Assembly (NCBI RefSeq): GCF_004564275.1
Contig: NZ_SPDV01000008.1
Location: 1 to 64,000, forward strand
DNA from: Sphingomonas parva (ex Maeng et al. 2020)
GTDB lineage: Bacteria; Pseudomonadota; Alphaproteobacteria; Sphingomonadales; Sphingomonadaceae
Reading direction: 5' to 3'
Length of the DNA: 64,000 bases
Shown here: piece after piece, positions 55,211-64,000 of the stretch
How the letters are laid out: each line of letters begins with the position of its first letter
Position numbering within the stretch: position 1 is the stretch's first letter
Translations under genes and position numbers: made by a program
Notes under the pieces: model-generated
The model's database searches: none
What the model saw: only the letters and a program-made list of their open reading frames with translations
Told to the model about the DNA's origin: nothing

Positions 55211-55276
55211 GAGGCATTGATCAGATCTTTCCCGGCCTGCAGGCTCGACCCCCTTCAACGGACGAACGTCACCACG

Positions 55277-56581
55277 ATGCGCCTTTCCCGCTATTTCCTG
55301 CCCGTCACCAAGGAAACGCCCGCCGACGCCCAGATCGTCAGCCACAAGCTGATGCTGCGCGCCGGACTGGTCCGGCAGACCGCCGCCGGCATCTATGCCT
55401 GGCTGCCGCTCGGCCTGAAGGTGCTCCGCAACATCGAGAGGATCGTGCGCGAGGAGCAGGATCGCGCCGGCGCCGTCGAGCTGCTTATGCCGACGGTGCA
55501 GTCGGCCGACCTGTGGCGCCAGTCGGGCCGCTACGACGCCTACGGGCCCGAGATGCTTCGCTTCCTCGACCGGCACGAGCGGGAGATGCTCTACGGGCCG
55601 ACCAACGAGGAGATGATCACTGCGATCTTCGCCGAAAGCGCGCGCTCCTATCGCGATCTCCCCCGCACGCTCTACCACATCCAGTGGAAGTTCCGGGACG
55701 AGCGCCGCCCGCGCTTCGGGGTGATGCGCGGCCGCGAGTTCCTGATGAAGGACGCCTACAGCTTCGATCTCGACGAGGAAGGGCTGAAGGCGAGCTACGA
55801 GGCGATGTTCGTCGCCTATCTGCGCACCTTCGCGCGTCTCGGCCTGCAGGCGGTGCCGGTGCGCGCGCCGACCGGTCCGATCGGCGGCAACCTCAGCCAC
55901 GAATTCCACATCCTCGCCGACACCGGCGAAAGCGCCGTCTTCTACGACGCCGCGATCGAGGAGATCACCCGCGAGGAGCTCCTCGCCGCCGACGCGTCGA
56001 CCATCGCGAAGCTGACCGGCCTCTATGCGATGGAGGAAGAGGAGCATGCCAAGGTCGCCGATTGCCCGGTGCCGGCCGATCGGCTGCGCACCCGCAGGGG
56101 CATCGAGGTCGGCCACATCTTCGCCTTCGGCACCAAGTACAGCGCCAGCATGGGCCTGTCGGTCCAGGCGAAGGACGGCAGCCAGGTGCAGCCGCACATG
56201 GGCAGCTACGGCATCGGCGTGTCGCGCCTGATGGGGGCGATCATCGAGGCCAGCCATGACGAGGGCGGCATCGTCTGGCCGGAGAGCGTGGCGCCGTTCC
56301 GCGTCGGCATCGTCAACATGCGGGCCGACGATCAGGCCTGCACCGAGGCCTCGGACGGGCTCTACCAGGCGCTGCAGGCCGCCGGCGTCGAGACGCTCTA
56401 CGACGATCGCGACGAGCGTGGCGGCGCCAAGTTCGCCACCATGGACCTGATCGGCCTGCCGTGGCAGCTGGTCGTCGGCCCCAAGGGTCTTGCCAGGGGC
56501 GTGGTCGAGCTCAAGAACCGCGCGAGAGGCGAACGCGAGGAGCTCTCGATCGAGAGCGCGCTGGCGAGACTGTCTCGGTGA
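55277..56581 (+). CDS. proS: Proline--tRNA ligase
   Basis: 434-residue class II synthetase starting [20 protein letters not shown]. Motif 1 lies around [20 protein letters not shown], motif 2 around [20 protein letters not shown], and motif 3 near [17 protein letters not shown]. The editing insertion domain of E. coli ProRS is missing, as usual in Alphaproteobacteria. An ATG 34 codons earlier exists, but it lies within the palindromic element, so it is rejected. Followed with a 4-base overlap by the Lol permease. Confidence 0.95.
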   Translation: MRLSRYFLPVTKETPADAQIVSHKLMLRAGLVRQTAAGIYAWLPLGLKVLRNIERIVREEQDRAGAVELLMPTVQSADLWRQSGRYDAYGPEMLRFLDRHEREMLYGPTNEEMITAIFAESARSYRDLPRTLYHIQWKFRDERRPRFGVMRGREFLMKDAYSFDLDEEGLKASYEAMFVAYLRTFARLGLQAVPVRAPTGPIGGNLSHEFHILADTGESAVFYDAAIEEITREELLAADASTIAKLTGLYAMEEEEHAKVADCPVPADRLRTRRGIEVGHIFAFGTKYSASMGLSVQAKDGSQVQPHMGSYGIGVSRLMGAIIEASHDEGGIVWPESVAPFRVGIVNMRADDQACTEASDGLYQALQAAGVETLYDDRDERGGAKFATMDLIGLPWQLVVGPKGLARGVVELKNRARGEREELSIESALARLSR

Positions 56582-57828
56582 TCCTCAACCGCTACGAGCG
56601 GATGATCGCCCGGCGCTATCTGCTGCCGGGGAAAGGCGAGGGGTTCATCTTCCTCGTCGCCTCGATCAGCCTCGTCGCCGTGATGCTCGGCGTTGCCGCC
56701 CTGATCATCGTGATGAGCGTGATGAACGGCTTCCGCGCCGAGCTGTTCGACAAGATCGTCGGCCTGAACGGCCATGCCGTCATCCAGGGTTATGGCGGGC
56801 GGCTCGACAATTGGCAGGACATCGTCCGCCAGGCGCGGGCGACTCCCGGGGTCACCGACGCGGTGCCGCTGATCGAGCAGCCGCTGATGGCGAGCTATTC
56901 CGGCCGGGTCGAGGGCGTGATCGCCCGCGGCATGCAGCGCCAGGACATCCTGCGCAATCCCGTCCTCCAGGGGAAGGTGCTCGCCGGCTCGCTAGACGCG
57001 CTCCAGCCGGGCTCGAACAACGTCGCGATCGGCGCCCGCCTGGCCGAGGCGCTCGGCGCCAGCGTCGGCGGGCAGATCTCGCTGATCAGCCCGGACGGGC
57101 GGACGACGCCGTTCGGCACGGTGCCGCGCATCGTCTCCTACAACGTCGCCGCCGTGTTCGAGGTCGGGGTCTACGATTACGACAAGGCCTTCGTGCTGAT
57201 GCCGATCGAGGACGCCCAGACCCTGCTCCTGCTCGGCGACGCGGTCGGGATGGTCGAAGTCCAGACCGTCGATGCCGACCGGGTCGGCGAGATCCTCGAG
57301 CCGCTGCGGCCGGCGGTCAGTGGACGAGCGGTGATCGCCGACTGGAGGACGCTCAATTCCTCGCTGTTCGAGGCGCTGCAGGTCGAGCGCGTGGCGATGT
57401 TCGTCGTCCTCTCGATCATCATCCTCGTCGCCGTGTTCAACATCCTCTCGTCGCTGATCATGCTCGTCCGCGCCAAGACGCGCGACATCGCCATCCTGCG
57501 CACTATGGGCGCCACCCGCCGGGCGATGATGAAGATCTTCATGACCGTCGGCGTGACGATCGGCGTGCTCGGCATCCTCGCCGGGCTGGTCCTCGGCGCG
57601 ATCTTCCTGTTCTTCCGCCAGTCGGTGGTGAATTTCGTCCAGTTCGTCACCGGCCAGAATCTCTGGGATCCGTCGATCCGCTTCCTCACCGAATTGCCGT
57701 CGAAGACCGATCCGTTCGAGGTGCTGGCGATCGTCGTGATGGCGATGCTGTTCAGCTTCCTCGCCACGCTCTACCCGGCGTGGAAGGCGGCGAGCACCGA
57801 TCCGGTCCAGGTGCTCCGCTATGAATGA
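56578..57828 (+). CDS. lolC: Lipoprotein-releasing ABC transporter permease (LolC/LolE type)
   Basis: 416 residues, GTG start overlapping the proS stop. Begins [20 protein letters not shown], one TM ([20 protein letters not shown]), a large periplasmic domain (about 45-270) and three C-terminal TM helices of the FtsX type ([60 protein letters not shown]). Extracts outer-membrane lipoproteins to LolA. Only one permease gene is present, so a LolF-like homodimer is likely. Confidence 0.92.
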   Translation: MILNRYERMIARRYLLPGKGEGFIFLVASISLVAVMLGVAALIIVMSVMNGFRAELFDKIVGLNGHAVIQGYGGRLDNWQDIVRQARATPGVTDAVPLIEQPLMASYSGRVEGVIARGMQRQDILRNPVLQGKVLAGSLDALQPGSNNVAIGARLAEALGASVGGQISLISPDGRTTPFGTVPRIVSYNVAAVFEVGVYDYDKAFVLMPIEDAQTLLLLGDAVGMVEVQTVDADRVGEILEPLRPAVSGRAVIADWRTLNSSLFEALQVERVAMFVVLSIIILVAVFNILSSLIMLVRAKTRDIAILRTMGATRRAMMKIFMTVGVTIGVLGILAGLVLGAIFLFFRQSVVNFVQFVTGQNLWDPSIRFLTELPSKTDPFEVLAIVVMAMLFSFLATLYPAWKAASTDPVQVLRYE

Positions 57829-58492
57829 AGTAATTTCGGTTCGCGGCCTGCGCCGCAATTTCGAACAGGGCGGCGTGACCATCCACGTCCTGCGCGGCGT
57901 CGATCTCGACGTCCGCAAGGGGGAGATCGTGGCGCTGCTCGGCCCCTCGGGCTCCGGCAAGTCGACGCTGCTGCAAGCCGTCGGTCTGCTCGAGGGCGGG
58001 TTCGAAGGCTCGATCCGTATCGCCGGCGAGGAGGCGGCGGCGCTCGACAATGACGGCCGCACCCGCCTGCGGCGCGACGCGCTCGGCTTCGTCTATCAGT
58101 TCCACCATCTGCTGCCGGACTTTACGGCGGCCGAGAACGTGGTCCTGCCCCAGCTCATCCACGGTGCCACGCCCGACGCCGCCGCGGCGCGCGCCGAGAT
58201 CCTCCTGTCGTCGCTCGGCCTCGGCCACCGCCTCACCCACCGCCCGAGCCAGTTGTCGGGCGGCGAGCAGCAGCGCGTCGCGGTGGCGCGCGCGCTCGCC
58301 AACCGGCCGGCGCTGGTCCTCGCCGACGAGCCGACCGGCAATCTCGACGAGAGCACGGCCGACGTCGTCTTCGCCGAGTTCCTCCGCCTCGTCCGTGACG
58401 AGGGCAGCGCCGCACTGGTCGCCACCCACAACGAGCGGATCGCCGCGAAGATGGACCGCGTCGTGCGGCTTCACGAGGGCGTGCTCGAATAG
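57821..58492 (+). CDS. lolD: Lipoprotein-releasing ABC transporter ATPase LolD
   Basis: 223-residue ABC ATPase. Walker [11 protein letters not shown]-loop [16 protein letters not shown], signature [15 protein letters not shown], Walker [13 protein letters not shown] and H-loop ATHNER are intact. It overlaps the permease gene by 8 bases and supplies energy for lipoprotein release from the inner membrane. Confidence 0.95.
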   Translation: MNEVISVRGLRRNFEQGGVTIHVLRGVDLDVRKGEIVALLGPSGSGKSTLLQAVGLLEGGFEGSIRIAGEEAAALDNDGRTRLRRDALGFVYQFHHLLPDFTAAENVVLPQLIHGATPDAAAARAEILLSSLGLGHRLTHRPSQLSGGEQQRVAVARALANRPALVLADEPTGNLDESTADVVFAEFLRLVRDEGSAALVATHNERIAAKMDRVVRLHEGVLE

Positions 58493-58590
58493 CTTCGGCC
58501 GCGCCGCCGGTGAAAATCGGCGAGCGCCTGACCCGCCTGGGCTTTCGTGCGTTTGGGGCCGCAGTGCCCAACGATGGAGTGTCACGCTTC

Positions 58591-59490
58591 GTGCGCAGTG
58601 CCCTTTCGATCGCCCTCGCTTCGTCCTTGGTGCTGCTCGGCGCGTGCGACTGGATGCGGCCGAAGAAGGCGCCCGGAGAGAAGAGCGAGAAGCAGCTCGC
58701 CGCCGAGGAGCAGGAGGCGCTGCGCAAGACCTGCGCGTCGGAGGCCACCTACGACCGGTTGAAGGCTCTAGTATTCGATCAGGCCGCCCGCATCCGTAAT
58801 CGTGACGCGCGTCTGCTCGATCCGATCGCGGCCGGCTCGGTGGTCCGGATGGAGGATCCGGTGGTGAAGAGTCGCGACGAGACGCTCGGCGTCACCGTCT
58901 GCACCGGCCGCTTCATCCTCGAGCTTCCGCCCGGAACGGAGAACGCCTTCGACGGCATGCGGCGGGTCTCCGCCGACGTCGAATATTCGGCCCAGGCGGC
59001 AGCTGACGGCAGCGGCCTCGTCTACCAGATGGATGGCGCGGAGCCGGTCGTCTACCGCCTCGCCATCTTCGATCTCGCCCGGCCGAGTCCGGTCGAGCTT
59101 CCCCAGCCGAGCGCGCCGCCGGCCGCGCCGCCCGAGGTGGCATCCGTGCCGGCGAAAGGTCCCGCGCCGGCCGTGCCGCCGGCGCCCGAGACTCGCCGCC
59201 CGGAAGAGCCTGCACAGCCGGCGAGCGGCCCCAGCTTCAACTGCCGCTACGGCCGCTCGAACTCGGAGCGGATGGTCTGCGGCTCGCCCGCGCTCGCCGC
59301 CAAGGACCGGCAGATGGCGTCGATCTATTATGCCGCCATGGCCCGGGTCGATCCGGCCGCCCGTGCGCACCTGCGCCGCAGCCGCGACTGGTTCCTGCAG
59401 CGGCGCGAGCGCTGCGGCTCCGAGGAGTGCGTGGCGGCCGCCTATAATGCGCGCATCGCCGAGATCCGGAGCATCGCGGAAGGACGCTAG
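58591..59490 (+). CDS. Lipoprotein with C-terminal LprI/DUF1311-like domain
   Basis: 299 residues from the GTG at 58591, which gives a lipoprotein signal (RSALSIALASSLVLLGAC); a GTG at 58510 would add 27 residues. After an N-terminal domain (residues about 20-165) comes a Pro/Ala-rich linker (LPQPSAPPAAPPEVASVPAK) and a cysteine-containing LprI-like domain (FNCRYGRSNSERMVCGSPAL, RSRDWFLQRRERCGSEECVA). Similar domains occur in lysozyme inhibitor LprI of Mycobacterium and many periplasmic proteins. It follows lolD closely and may be a client of that exporter. Confidence 0.75.
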   Translation: MRSALSIALASSLVLLGACDWMRPKKAPGEKSEKQLAAEEQEALRKTCASEATYDRLKALVFDQAARIRNRDARLLDPIAAGSVVRMEDPVVKSRDETLGVTVCTGRFILELPPGTENAFDGMRRVSADVEYSAQAAADGSGLVYQMDGAEPVVYRLAIFDLARPSPVELPQPSAPPAAPPEVASVPAKGPAPAVPPAPETRRPEEPAQPASGPSFNCRYGRSNSERMVCGSPALAAKDRQMASIYYAAMARVDPAARAHLRRSRDWFLQRRERCGSEECVAAAYNARIAEIRSIAEGR

Positions 59491-59573
59491 GGCAGGCCGG
59501 CAAGCCCCCGATTTCCTGTGGAAAAGCCGCCGCCGCTATTCCCATCCCGGGCCCTTCTGCCCATAACGTCGCC

Positions 59574-62500
59574 ATGGCCGCGCCTTACGTCCCGCTTCGC
59601 ATCTTCTCCTGCTACACGATGCTCGAAGGCTCGATCGAGCCGAAGGCGATTGCCAAGCAGGCGAAGAAGCTCGATCTGCCCGCGGCGGCGCTCACCGATC
59701 GCAACGGCCTCTATGCGGCGATGGCGTTCACCGATGCCTGCAAGGGCGAGGGGGTACAGCCGGTCGTCGGCACGATGCTGGGCGTGGCGCGGCCGGGCAC
59801 GCCCGAAGGGAAATCGCCGATCGTCGACTGGCTGGCGCTCTACGCCCAGAATGCTGCCGGCTATGACAATCTCTGCGCCCTGGTCTCGGCCGCCCATCTT
59901 GACCGGCCGGTCGAGGAGGAAGCGCACGTCCCCTTCGCCTTCCTCGAAGGGCGCACCGACGGCCTGATCGCGCTGACCGCCGGCGCGGAAGGCGCGCTCG
60001 CCCGGCTGATCGCCGAAGGACAGGACACAGCCGCCGAGCAAGTGCTCGAAAGGCTGGAGGCGCTGTTTCCGAACCGGCTCTACATCGAGCTCAGCCGCCG
60101 CGGCGAGGCGGTCGAGGAGCAGGCCGAGACGCGGCTGATCGACCTCGCATTTGCGCGCAGCCTGCCGCTGGTCGCGACCAATCCCGCGCGCTACGCCGAG
60201 GCGCACTTCCACCAGGCGCATGACGCGATGCTGTGCATCGCCCAGTCGAGCCAGATCGATCGCGACGATCGCCAGAAATCCTCGCCCGAAGCGTGGCTGA
60301 AGCCGGCCGCCGAGATGCGCCGCCTGTTCGAGGATCTGCCGGAGGCGATCGAGAACACCGCCGTCGTCGCGCGCCGCTGCGCCTTCGGCGCGCCGAAGCG
60401 CAAGCCGATCCTGCCGAGCATCGCCGGCGATCTCGAGGGCGAGGCGAAGCAGCTGCGCGAGGACGCTTATGCCGGTCTCGAGGCCCGCCTTGCCCCCTAC
60501 GAGGGACTCTCGGCCGAAGAGCGCCAGGCCTATTTCGACCGGCTCGATTACGAGATCGACATCATCGTCCGGATGGGCTTCCCCGGCTACTTCCTGATCG
60601 TCGCCGACTTCATCAAATGGGCGAAGGAGCAGGACATCCCGGTCGGGCCGGGCCGCGGCTCCGGCGCCGGCTCGGCGGTCGCCTGGGCGCTCACCATCAC
60701 CGATCTCGATCCGCTGCGGCTCGGCCTGCTGTTCGAGCGCTTCCTCAACCCGGAACGCGTCTCGATGCCGGACTTCGACATCGACTTCTGCGAAACCCGG
60801 CGCGGCGAGGTCATCCGCTACGTCCAGCAGCGCTACGGCGCCGACAAGGTGGCGCAGATCATCACCTTCGGTAAGCTGAAGGCGCGCGCGGTGCTGAAGG
60901 ACACGGGCCGCGTGCTCCAGATGTCCTACGGCCAAGTCGATCGCCTCGCCAAGCTGGTGCCGAACCATCCCACCGATCCCTGGACGCTCGAGCGGACGCT
61001 GAACGGCGTCTCGGAATTCGCCGCCGAATACAAGAACGACGCCCAGGTCCGGCGCCTGATCGATCTGGCGATGAAGCTCGAAGGGCTGCCCCGGCACAGC
61101 TCCACTCACGCCGCCGGCGTGGTGATCGGCGATCGCCGGCTCGATGCGCTGGTGCCGCTCTACCGCGATCCCCGTTCCGACATGCCGGTCACCCAATTCG
61201 ACATGAAATATGTCGAAGGCGCCGGCCTGGTGAAGTTCGACTTTCTCGGCCTCAAGACGCTGTCGGTGCTGCAGAAGGCGGCGCATCTCCTCAGGAAGCG
61301 CGGCATCGAGGTCGCCTTCGATCGGCTCGCCTGGGACGACGAGGAGGTCTACAAGCTCCTCCAGCGTGGCGAGACGGTCGGCGTGTTCCAGCTCGAATCG
61401 GAAGGCATGCGGCGGACGCTCGCCGCGGTGAAGCCGACCAACTTCGAGGACATCATCGCGCTCGTCTCCCTCTATCGGCCGGGTCCGATGGACAACATCC
61501 CGACCTTCGGCGCGCGCAAGAACGGCCGCGAGCCGATCGAATATCCCCACGCGCTGCTCGAGAACGTGCTGAAGGAGACCTACGGCATCTTCGTCTACCA
61601 GGAGCAGGTGATGGAGGCCGCCAAGGTCCTCGCCGGCTACAGCCTGGGCGAAGCCGATCTTCTCCGCCGCGCGATGGGCAAGAAGATCAAGGCCGAGATG
61701 GACGCCCAGCGCGAGCGCTTCGTCACCGGCTGCAAGGCGAACCAGATCGAGAAGGCCAAGGCCAACGAATTGTTCGACTTGATCGACAAGTTCGCCGGCT
61801 ACGGCTTCAACAAGAGCCACGCCGCCGCTTACGCGCTCGTCGCCTATCAGACTGCCTGGCTGAAGGCGCATCATCCGGTGGAATTCTACGCCGCGTCGAT
61901 GTGTTTCGACATGCACCAGACCGACAAGCTCGCCATCTTCGTCGAGGACATGCGTCGGCTCGAGGTCGAGTGCCTGCCGCCCTGCGTCAACGCCAGCGAG
62001 GCGGAGTTCGACGTCGAGCCGCACGGCGAGGGGTTCGCCGTCCGCTACGCCCTCGGCGCGCTGAAGGGCGTCGGCGAGAAAGCGATGGAGCAGCTCGTCG
62101 ACGAGCGGAAGACCAAGGGGCGCTTCAAGTCGCTCGACGATTTCGCCGAGCGGGTCGATCCGCGCCTGCTCAACCGCCGCCAGATCGAGAGCCTCGCCGC
62201 CGGCGGTGCGTTCGATGCGCTGGCGCCGAACCGCGCCGCCGTTTTCGCCGCGGCCGAGACCATCCTCGCCCATGCCGCAAGCGCGGCCGACGAGCGCGCG
62301 AGCGGCCAGGGCGGCCTGTTCGGCGGCGAGAGCAATGTCGTGCCGATCCGCATGCCGGTCGCCGCGGCCTGGTCGATGGCCGAGAGCATGGCGGCCGAGA
62401 AGGAGGCGTTCGGCTTCTATTTCTCAGCCCATCCGGTCGATCGCTTCCGCCATCTCGCCGAGGCGCACGGTGCGCGCAGCTTCGGTGCGCTCTGCGCAAT

Positions 62501-63047
62501 GCCGGCGCCGCCCGACGGCGGCCGGTCGAACGGCGTCATGGCCGGCCTGATCGAGGATGCCCGCTGGCGGACCTCGGCGCGCGGCCGCCGCTATTTGATG
62601 GCGACGCTGTCCGACGCGTCGGGCCAGTTCATCGCCACCGTCTTCGACGACGATGTCGCCGAGCGGGTGGAGGAGGGCGCGAAGAGCGGCGCCTGCGCCC
62701 TGCTCACCGTCGAGCTCGATCGCCGGCCCGGCGAGGACACGCCGCGAGTGACCATCAAGCAGCTGCAGATGTTCGACAGCCTGTCCAAGCGCGCCCGCCT
62801 GCAGCTCGAGGTCGAGGTGGAGGATGCCGCTGCGCTCCGCCGCCTCGCCGAAGCGCTGGCGAGCGAGCGCGGCGGCAGCGGCGATCTGCGCCTCAAGGCG
62901 CGCTTCGACGGCGGCAATGCCGAGGTGCTGCTCGGCCGCGACTACCGCCTCGATGCGGATCTTGCCGCCCGTATCGAGCGCATTCCCGGCGTTGTCGTGG
63001 CGCGTCTCTCGGCGGCTCCCGCGCCGCGGCTCGCGCTGGTCTCCTGA
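59574..63047 (+). CDS. dnaE: DNA polymerase III alpha subunit
   Basis: 1157-residue replicative polymerase subunit. The PHP domain is at the N-terminus (residues about 5-75, LPAAALTDRNGLYAAMAF), the palm has PDFDIDF with Asp-400 and Asp-402 as metal ligands, and the third Asp is in KFDFLGLKTL. Finger (YGIFVYQEQVMEAAKVLAGY, KSHAAAYALVAYQTAWLKAH), a helix-hairpin-helix region and the OB fold (VMAGLIEDARWRTSARGRRY) follow. Full-length and intact. Confidence 0.97.
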   Translation: MAAPYVPLRIFSCYTMLEGSIEPKAIAKQAKKLDLPAAALTDRNGLYAAMAFTDACKGEGVQPVVGTMLGVARPGTPEGKSPIVDWLALYAQNAAGYDNLCALVSAAHLDRPVEEEAHVPFAFLEGRTDGLIALTAGAEGALARLIAEGQDTAAEQVLERLEALFPNRLYIELSRRGEAVEEQAETRLIDLAFARSLPLVATNPARYAEAHFHQAHDAMLCIAQSSQIDRDDRQKSSPEAWLKPAAEMRRLFEDLPEAIENTAVVARRCAFGAPKRKPILPSIAGDLEGEAKQLREDAYAGLEARLAPYEGLSAEERQAYFDRLDYEIDIIVRMGFPGYFLIVADFIKWAKEQDIPVGPGRGSGAGSAVAWALTITDLDPLRLGLLFERFLNPERVSMPDFDIDFCETRRGEVIRYVQQRYGADKVAQIITFGKLKARAVLKDTGRVLQMSYGQVDRLAKLVPNHPTDPWTLERTLNGVSEFAAEYKNDAQVRRLIDLAMKLEGLPRHSSTHAAGVVIGDRRLDALVPLYRDPRSDMPVTQFDMKYVEGAGLVKFDFLGLKTLSVLQKAAHLLRKRGIEVAFDRLAWDDEEVYKLLQRGETVGVFQLESEGMRRTLAAVKPTNFEDIIALVSLYRPGPMDNIPTFGARKNGREPIEYPHALLENVLKETYGIFVYQEQVMEAAKVLAGYSLGEADLLRRAMGKKIKAEMDAQRERFVTGCKANQIEKAKANELFDLIDKFAGYGFNKSHAAAYALVAYQTAWLKAHHPVEFYAASMCFDMHQTDKLAIFVEDMRRLEVECLPPCVNASEAEFDVEPHGEGFAVRYALGALKGVGEKAMEQLVDERKTKGRFKSLDDFAERVDPRLLNRRQIESLAAGGAFDALAPNRAAVFAAAETILAHAASAADERASGQGGLFGGESNVVPIRMPVAAAWSMAESMAAEKEAFGFYFSAHPVDRFRHLAEAHGARSFGALCAMPAPPDGGRSNGVMAGLIEDARWRTSARGRRYLMATLSDASGQFIATVFDDDVAERVEEGAKSGACALLTVELDRRPGEDTPRVTIKQLQMFDSLSKRARLQLEVEVEDAAALRRLAEALASERGGSGDLRLKARFDGGNAEVLLGRDYRLDADLAARIERIPGVVVARLSAAPAPRLALVS

Positions 63048-63147
63048 GGGTACACGTCGCCAGCACCACATACCGCTGAACGGAGTGTGGGTGCCCGCTT
63101 GTGCTTGCTCCGGGACCGCATACACTCTCCTCGCAAAAGGAGAGACG

Positions 63148-64000
63148 ATGCTCGGAGGAATGCAGGACTGGCCGCTCCGCGTCACGCGGATCCTCGATCA
63201 TGCGGAGCGCGAGCACGGCACGCGCGATATCGTCTCCCTCTATGCCGACGGAACGAGGACGCGGACCGACTGGCGGGGCATCGCCCATGACAGCCGCAGG
63301 GTCGCCCAGGCGCTCGAGCGGCTCGGCATCCGCCGTGGAGAGCGGGTCGCGACGCTGGCGATGAACCACGCCCGCCATCTCGCTGCCTGGTACGGCACGA
63401 TCGGCGTGGGCGGCGTCATCCACACGATCAATCCGCGCCTGTTCGACGATCAGCTCGTCTACATCGCCAACCATGCCGAGGATCGCGTGCTTTTCTACGA
63501 CGCGGCCTTTGCGCCGATCGTCGAGCGGCTGAAGCCCCACTGGACCAGCATCGAGCATTTCATCTGCTTCGATCCCGCCCCGGGCCGCGAGGGGTTCGAG
63601 GACCTGATCGCGGGCGAGAGCGGCGACTATTCCTGGGTGGAAGGGGACGAGCGCGACCCCTGCATGCTCTGCTACACCAGCGGCACCACCGGCAATCCCA
63701 AGGGCGTGCTCTACGAACATCGCTCGACCGTACTCGAGGCGATGGTAATCAGCTCCGGAGACGTCTTCGATCTCAGGGCCAGCGCGGTGGTGCTGCCGGT
63801 CGTGCCGATGTTCCATGCCGCCGCCTGGGCGCTGCCGTTCGCCAGCCCGATGGTCGGCGCGAAGATGGTCTTCTCGGCCGATTACACGCCGAGCGTGATG
63901 TGCGATCTGCTGCGCGAGGAACGCGTCACCCATACGGCGGGCGTGCCGACCGTATGGCTGGCGCTGATCAACCATGTCGAATCGACCGGCGCCGATCCCG
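63148..64000 (+). CDS. Acyl-CoA ligase (AMP-binding), truncated by window end
   Basis: First 284 codons of an AMP-dependent synthetase, starting MLGGMQDWPLRVTRILDHAE with AAGGAG properly spaced. The AMP loop is YTSGTTGNPKGVLYEHRST, and LPVVPMFHAAAWALPFASPM matches the medium/long-chain fatty-acid ligase group. It activates carboxylic acids to acyl-CoA via acyl-AMP, probably in fatty-acid catabolism. The C-terminal half lies beyond the window. Confidence 0.93.
   Translation, partial: MLGGMQDWPLRVTRILDHAEREHGTRDIVSLYADGTRTRTDWRGIAHDSRRVAQALERLGIRRGERVATLAMNHARHLAAWYGTIGVGGVIHTINPRLFDDQLVYIANHAEDRVLFYDAAFAPIVERLKPHWTSIEHFICFDPAPGREGFEDLIAGESGDYSWVEGDERDPCMLCYTSGTTGNPKGVLYEHRSTVLEAMVISSGDVFDLRASAVVLPVVPMFHAAAWALPFASPMVGAKMVFSADYTPSVMCDLLREERVTHTAGVPTVWLALINHVESTGADP

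Larger units (their letters stand above)
54719..55276. other. 558-base divergent non-coding region
   Basis: No gene seen between the response regulator (minus) and proS (plus). It holds TATAAG (minus strand, 54754-54759), a strong 11-bp hairpin (54880-54905), a weaker hairpin near 54984-55008, a 7-bp pair CTTCGCC/GGCGAAG (about 55009-55045), and copy C of the palindromic element (55169-55210). Its length suggests a regulatory leader or small RNA. Confidence 0.55.

Noticed and set aside
55175-55276. Earlier ATG for proS
   Set aside because: It lies in a repeated palindromic element; the protein family starts at MRLSRYFLP.
59487-62273. A 928-codon open frame on the minus strand
   Set aside because: Fully antisense to dnaE, which is clearly the real gene.
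63048-63147. Promoter for the acyl-CoA ligase (TTGTGC, 16 bases, TACACT)
   Set aside because: Spacing and boxes are marginal; could be chance.

Overview
The window is a contiguous piece of a GC-rich alphaproteobacterial chromosome, most likely a sphingomonad (order Sphingomonadales). Reasons: very high GC coding DNA; a short alphaproteobacterial-type ProRS; a PopZ-like DUF2497 protein beside valS; a magnesium-type HemB; lone AstA/AstB with an M20 peptidase; a DUF3008 stress protein; and many GTG starts with 4-base stop/start overlaps. No insertion sequence, prophage, integrase or CRISPR array was seen. Almost every base is coding and all genes look intact; only the acyl-CoA ligase at the right edge is cut.

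Layout. 1-4742: hairpin-rich leader, uvrC, a polysaccharide deacetylase/acyltransferase pair, recO. 4808-9263: secreted hypothetical, M3 oligopeptidase lipoprotein, aminoglycoside-phosphotransferase-fold kinase. 9361-12785: ECF-type sigma factor with a multi-TM partner, then a 41-residue peptide gene followed by two overlapping genes for related jelly-roll/HEAT-repeat proteins. This last group looks like an undescribed peptide-modification (RiPP-like) locus. 12805-16314: malate synthase G and a secreted amidohydrolase. 16400-23469: tRNA-Cys, PCMT-like protein, TolC-type channel, PopZ-like protein, valS, MATE exporter. 23476-31162: lipid kinase, secreted hypothetical, hemB, polyamine-synthase-like membrane protein, GNAT, gamma-carbonic anhydrase, lipoprotein, tRNA-Arg with a strong terminator, methyltransferase.

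31257-37220 is a tightly overlapping six-gene minus-strand operon (DUF4129, DUF4350, MoxR, DUF58, SpoIIM-like, RDD), a chaperone/VWA/membrane module. 37326-41249: M48 metalloprotease and a GH78 rhamnosidase. 41255-47262: DUF3008, 6-phosphogluconolactonase, arginine succinyltransferase-pathway genes, rppH, an HSL-type esterase. 47583-48581: bactofilin and a small zinc-ribbon-like protein. 48606-54718: a five-gene minus-strand operon (response regulator, TPR/YaiO-type beta-barrel, HEAT-repeat membrane protein, GT2 synthase, hybrid kinase with REC and HPt), which reads as a phosphorelay-controlled exopolysaccharide synthesis/export system. 55277-64000: proS, a Lol lipoprotein exporter (permease and ATPase), a LprI-like lipoprotein, dnaE and the start of an acyl-CoA ligase.

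Regulatory signals of note are a near-perfect sigma-54 type element (16552), a palindromic EcfG-like element between divergent genes (41469), a three-copy interspersed palindromic repeat, and a hairpin directly after the peptide gene.
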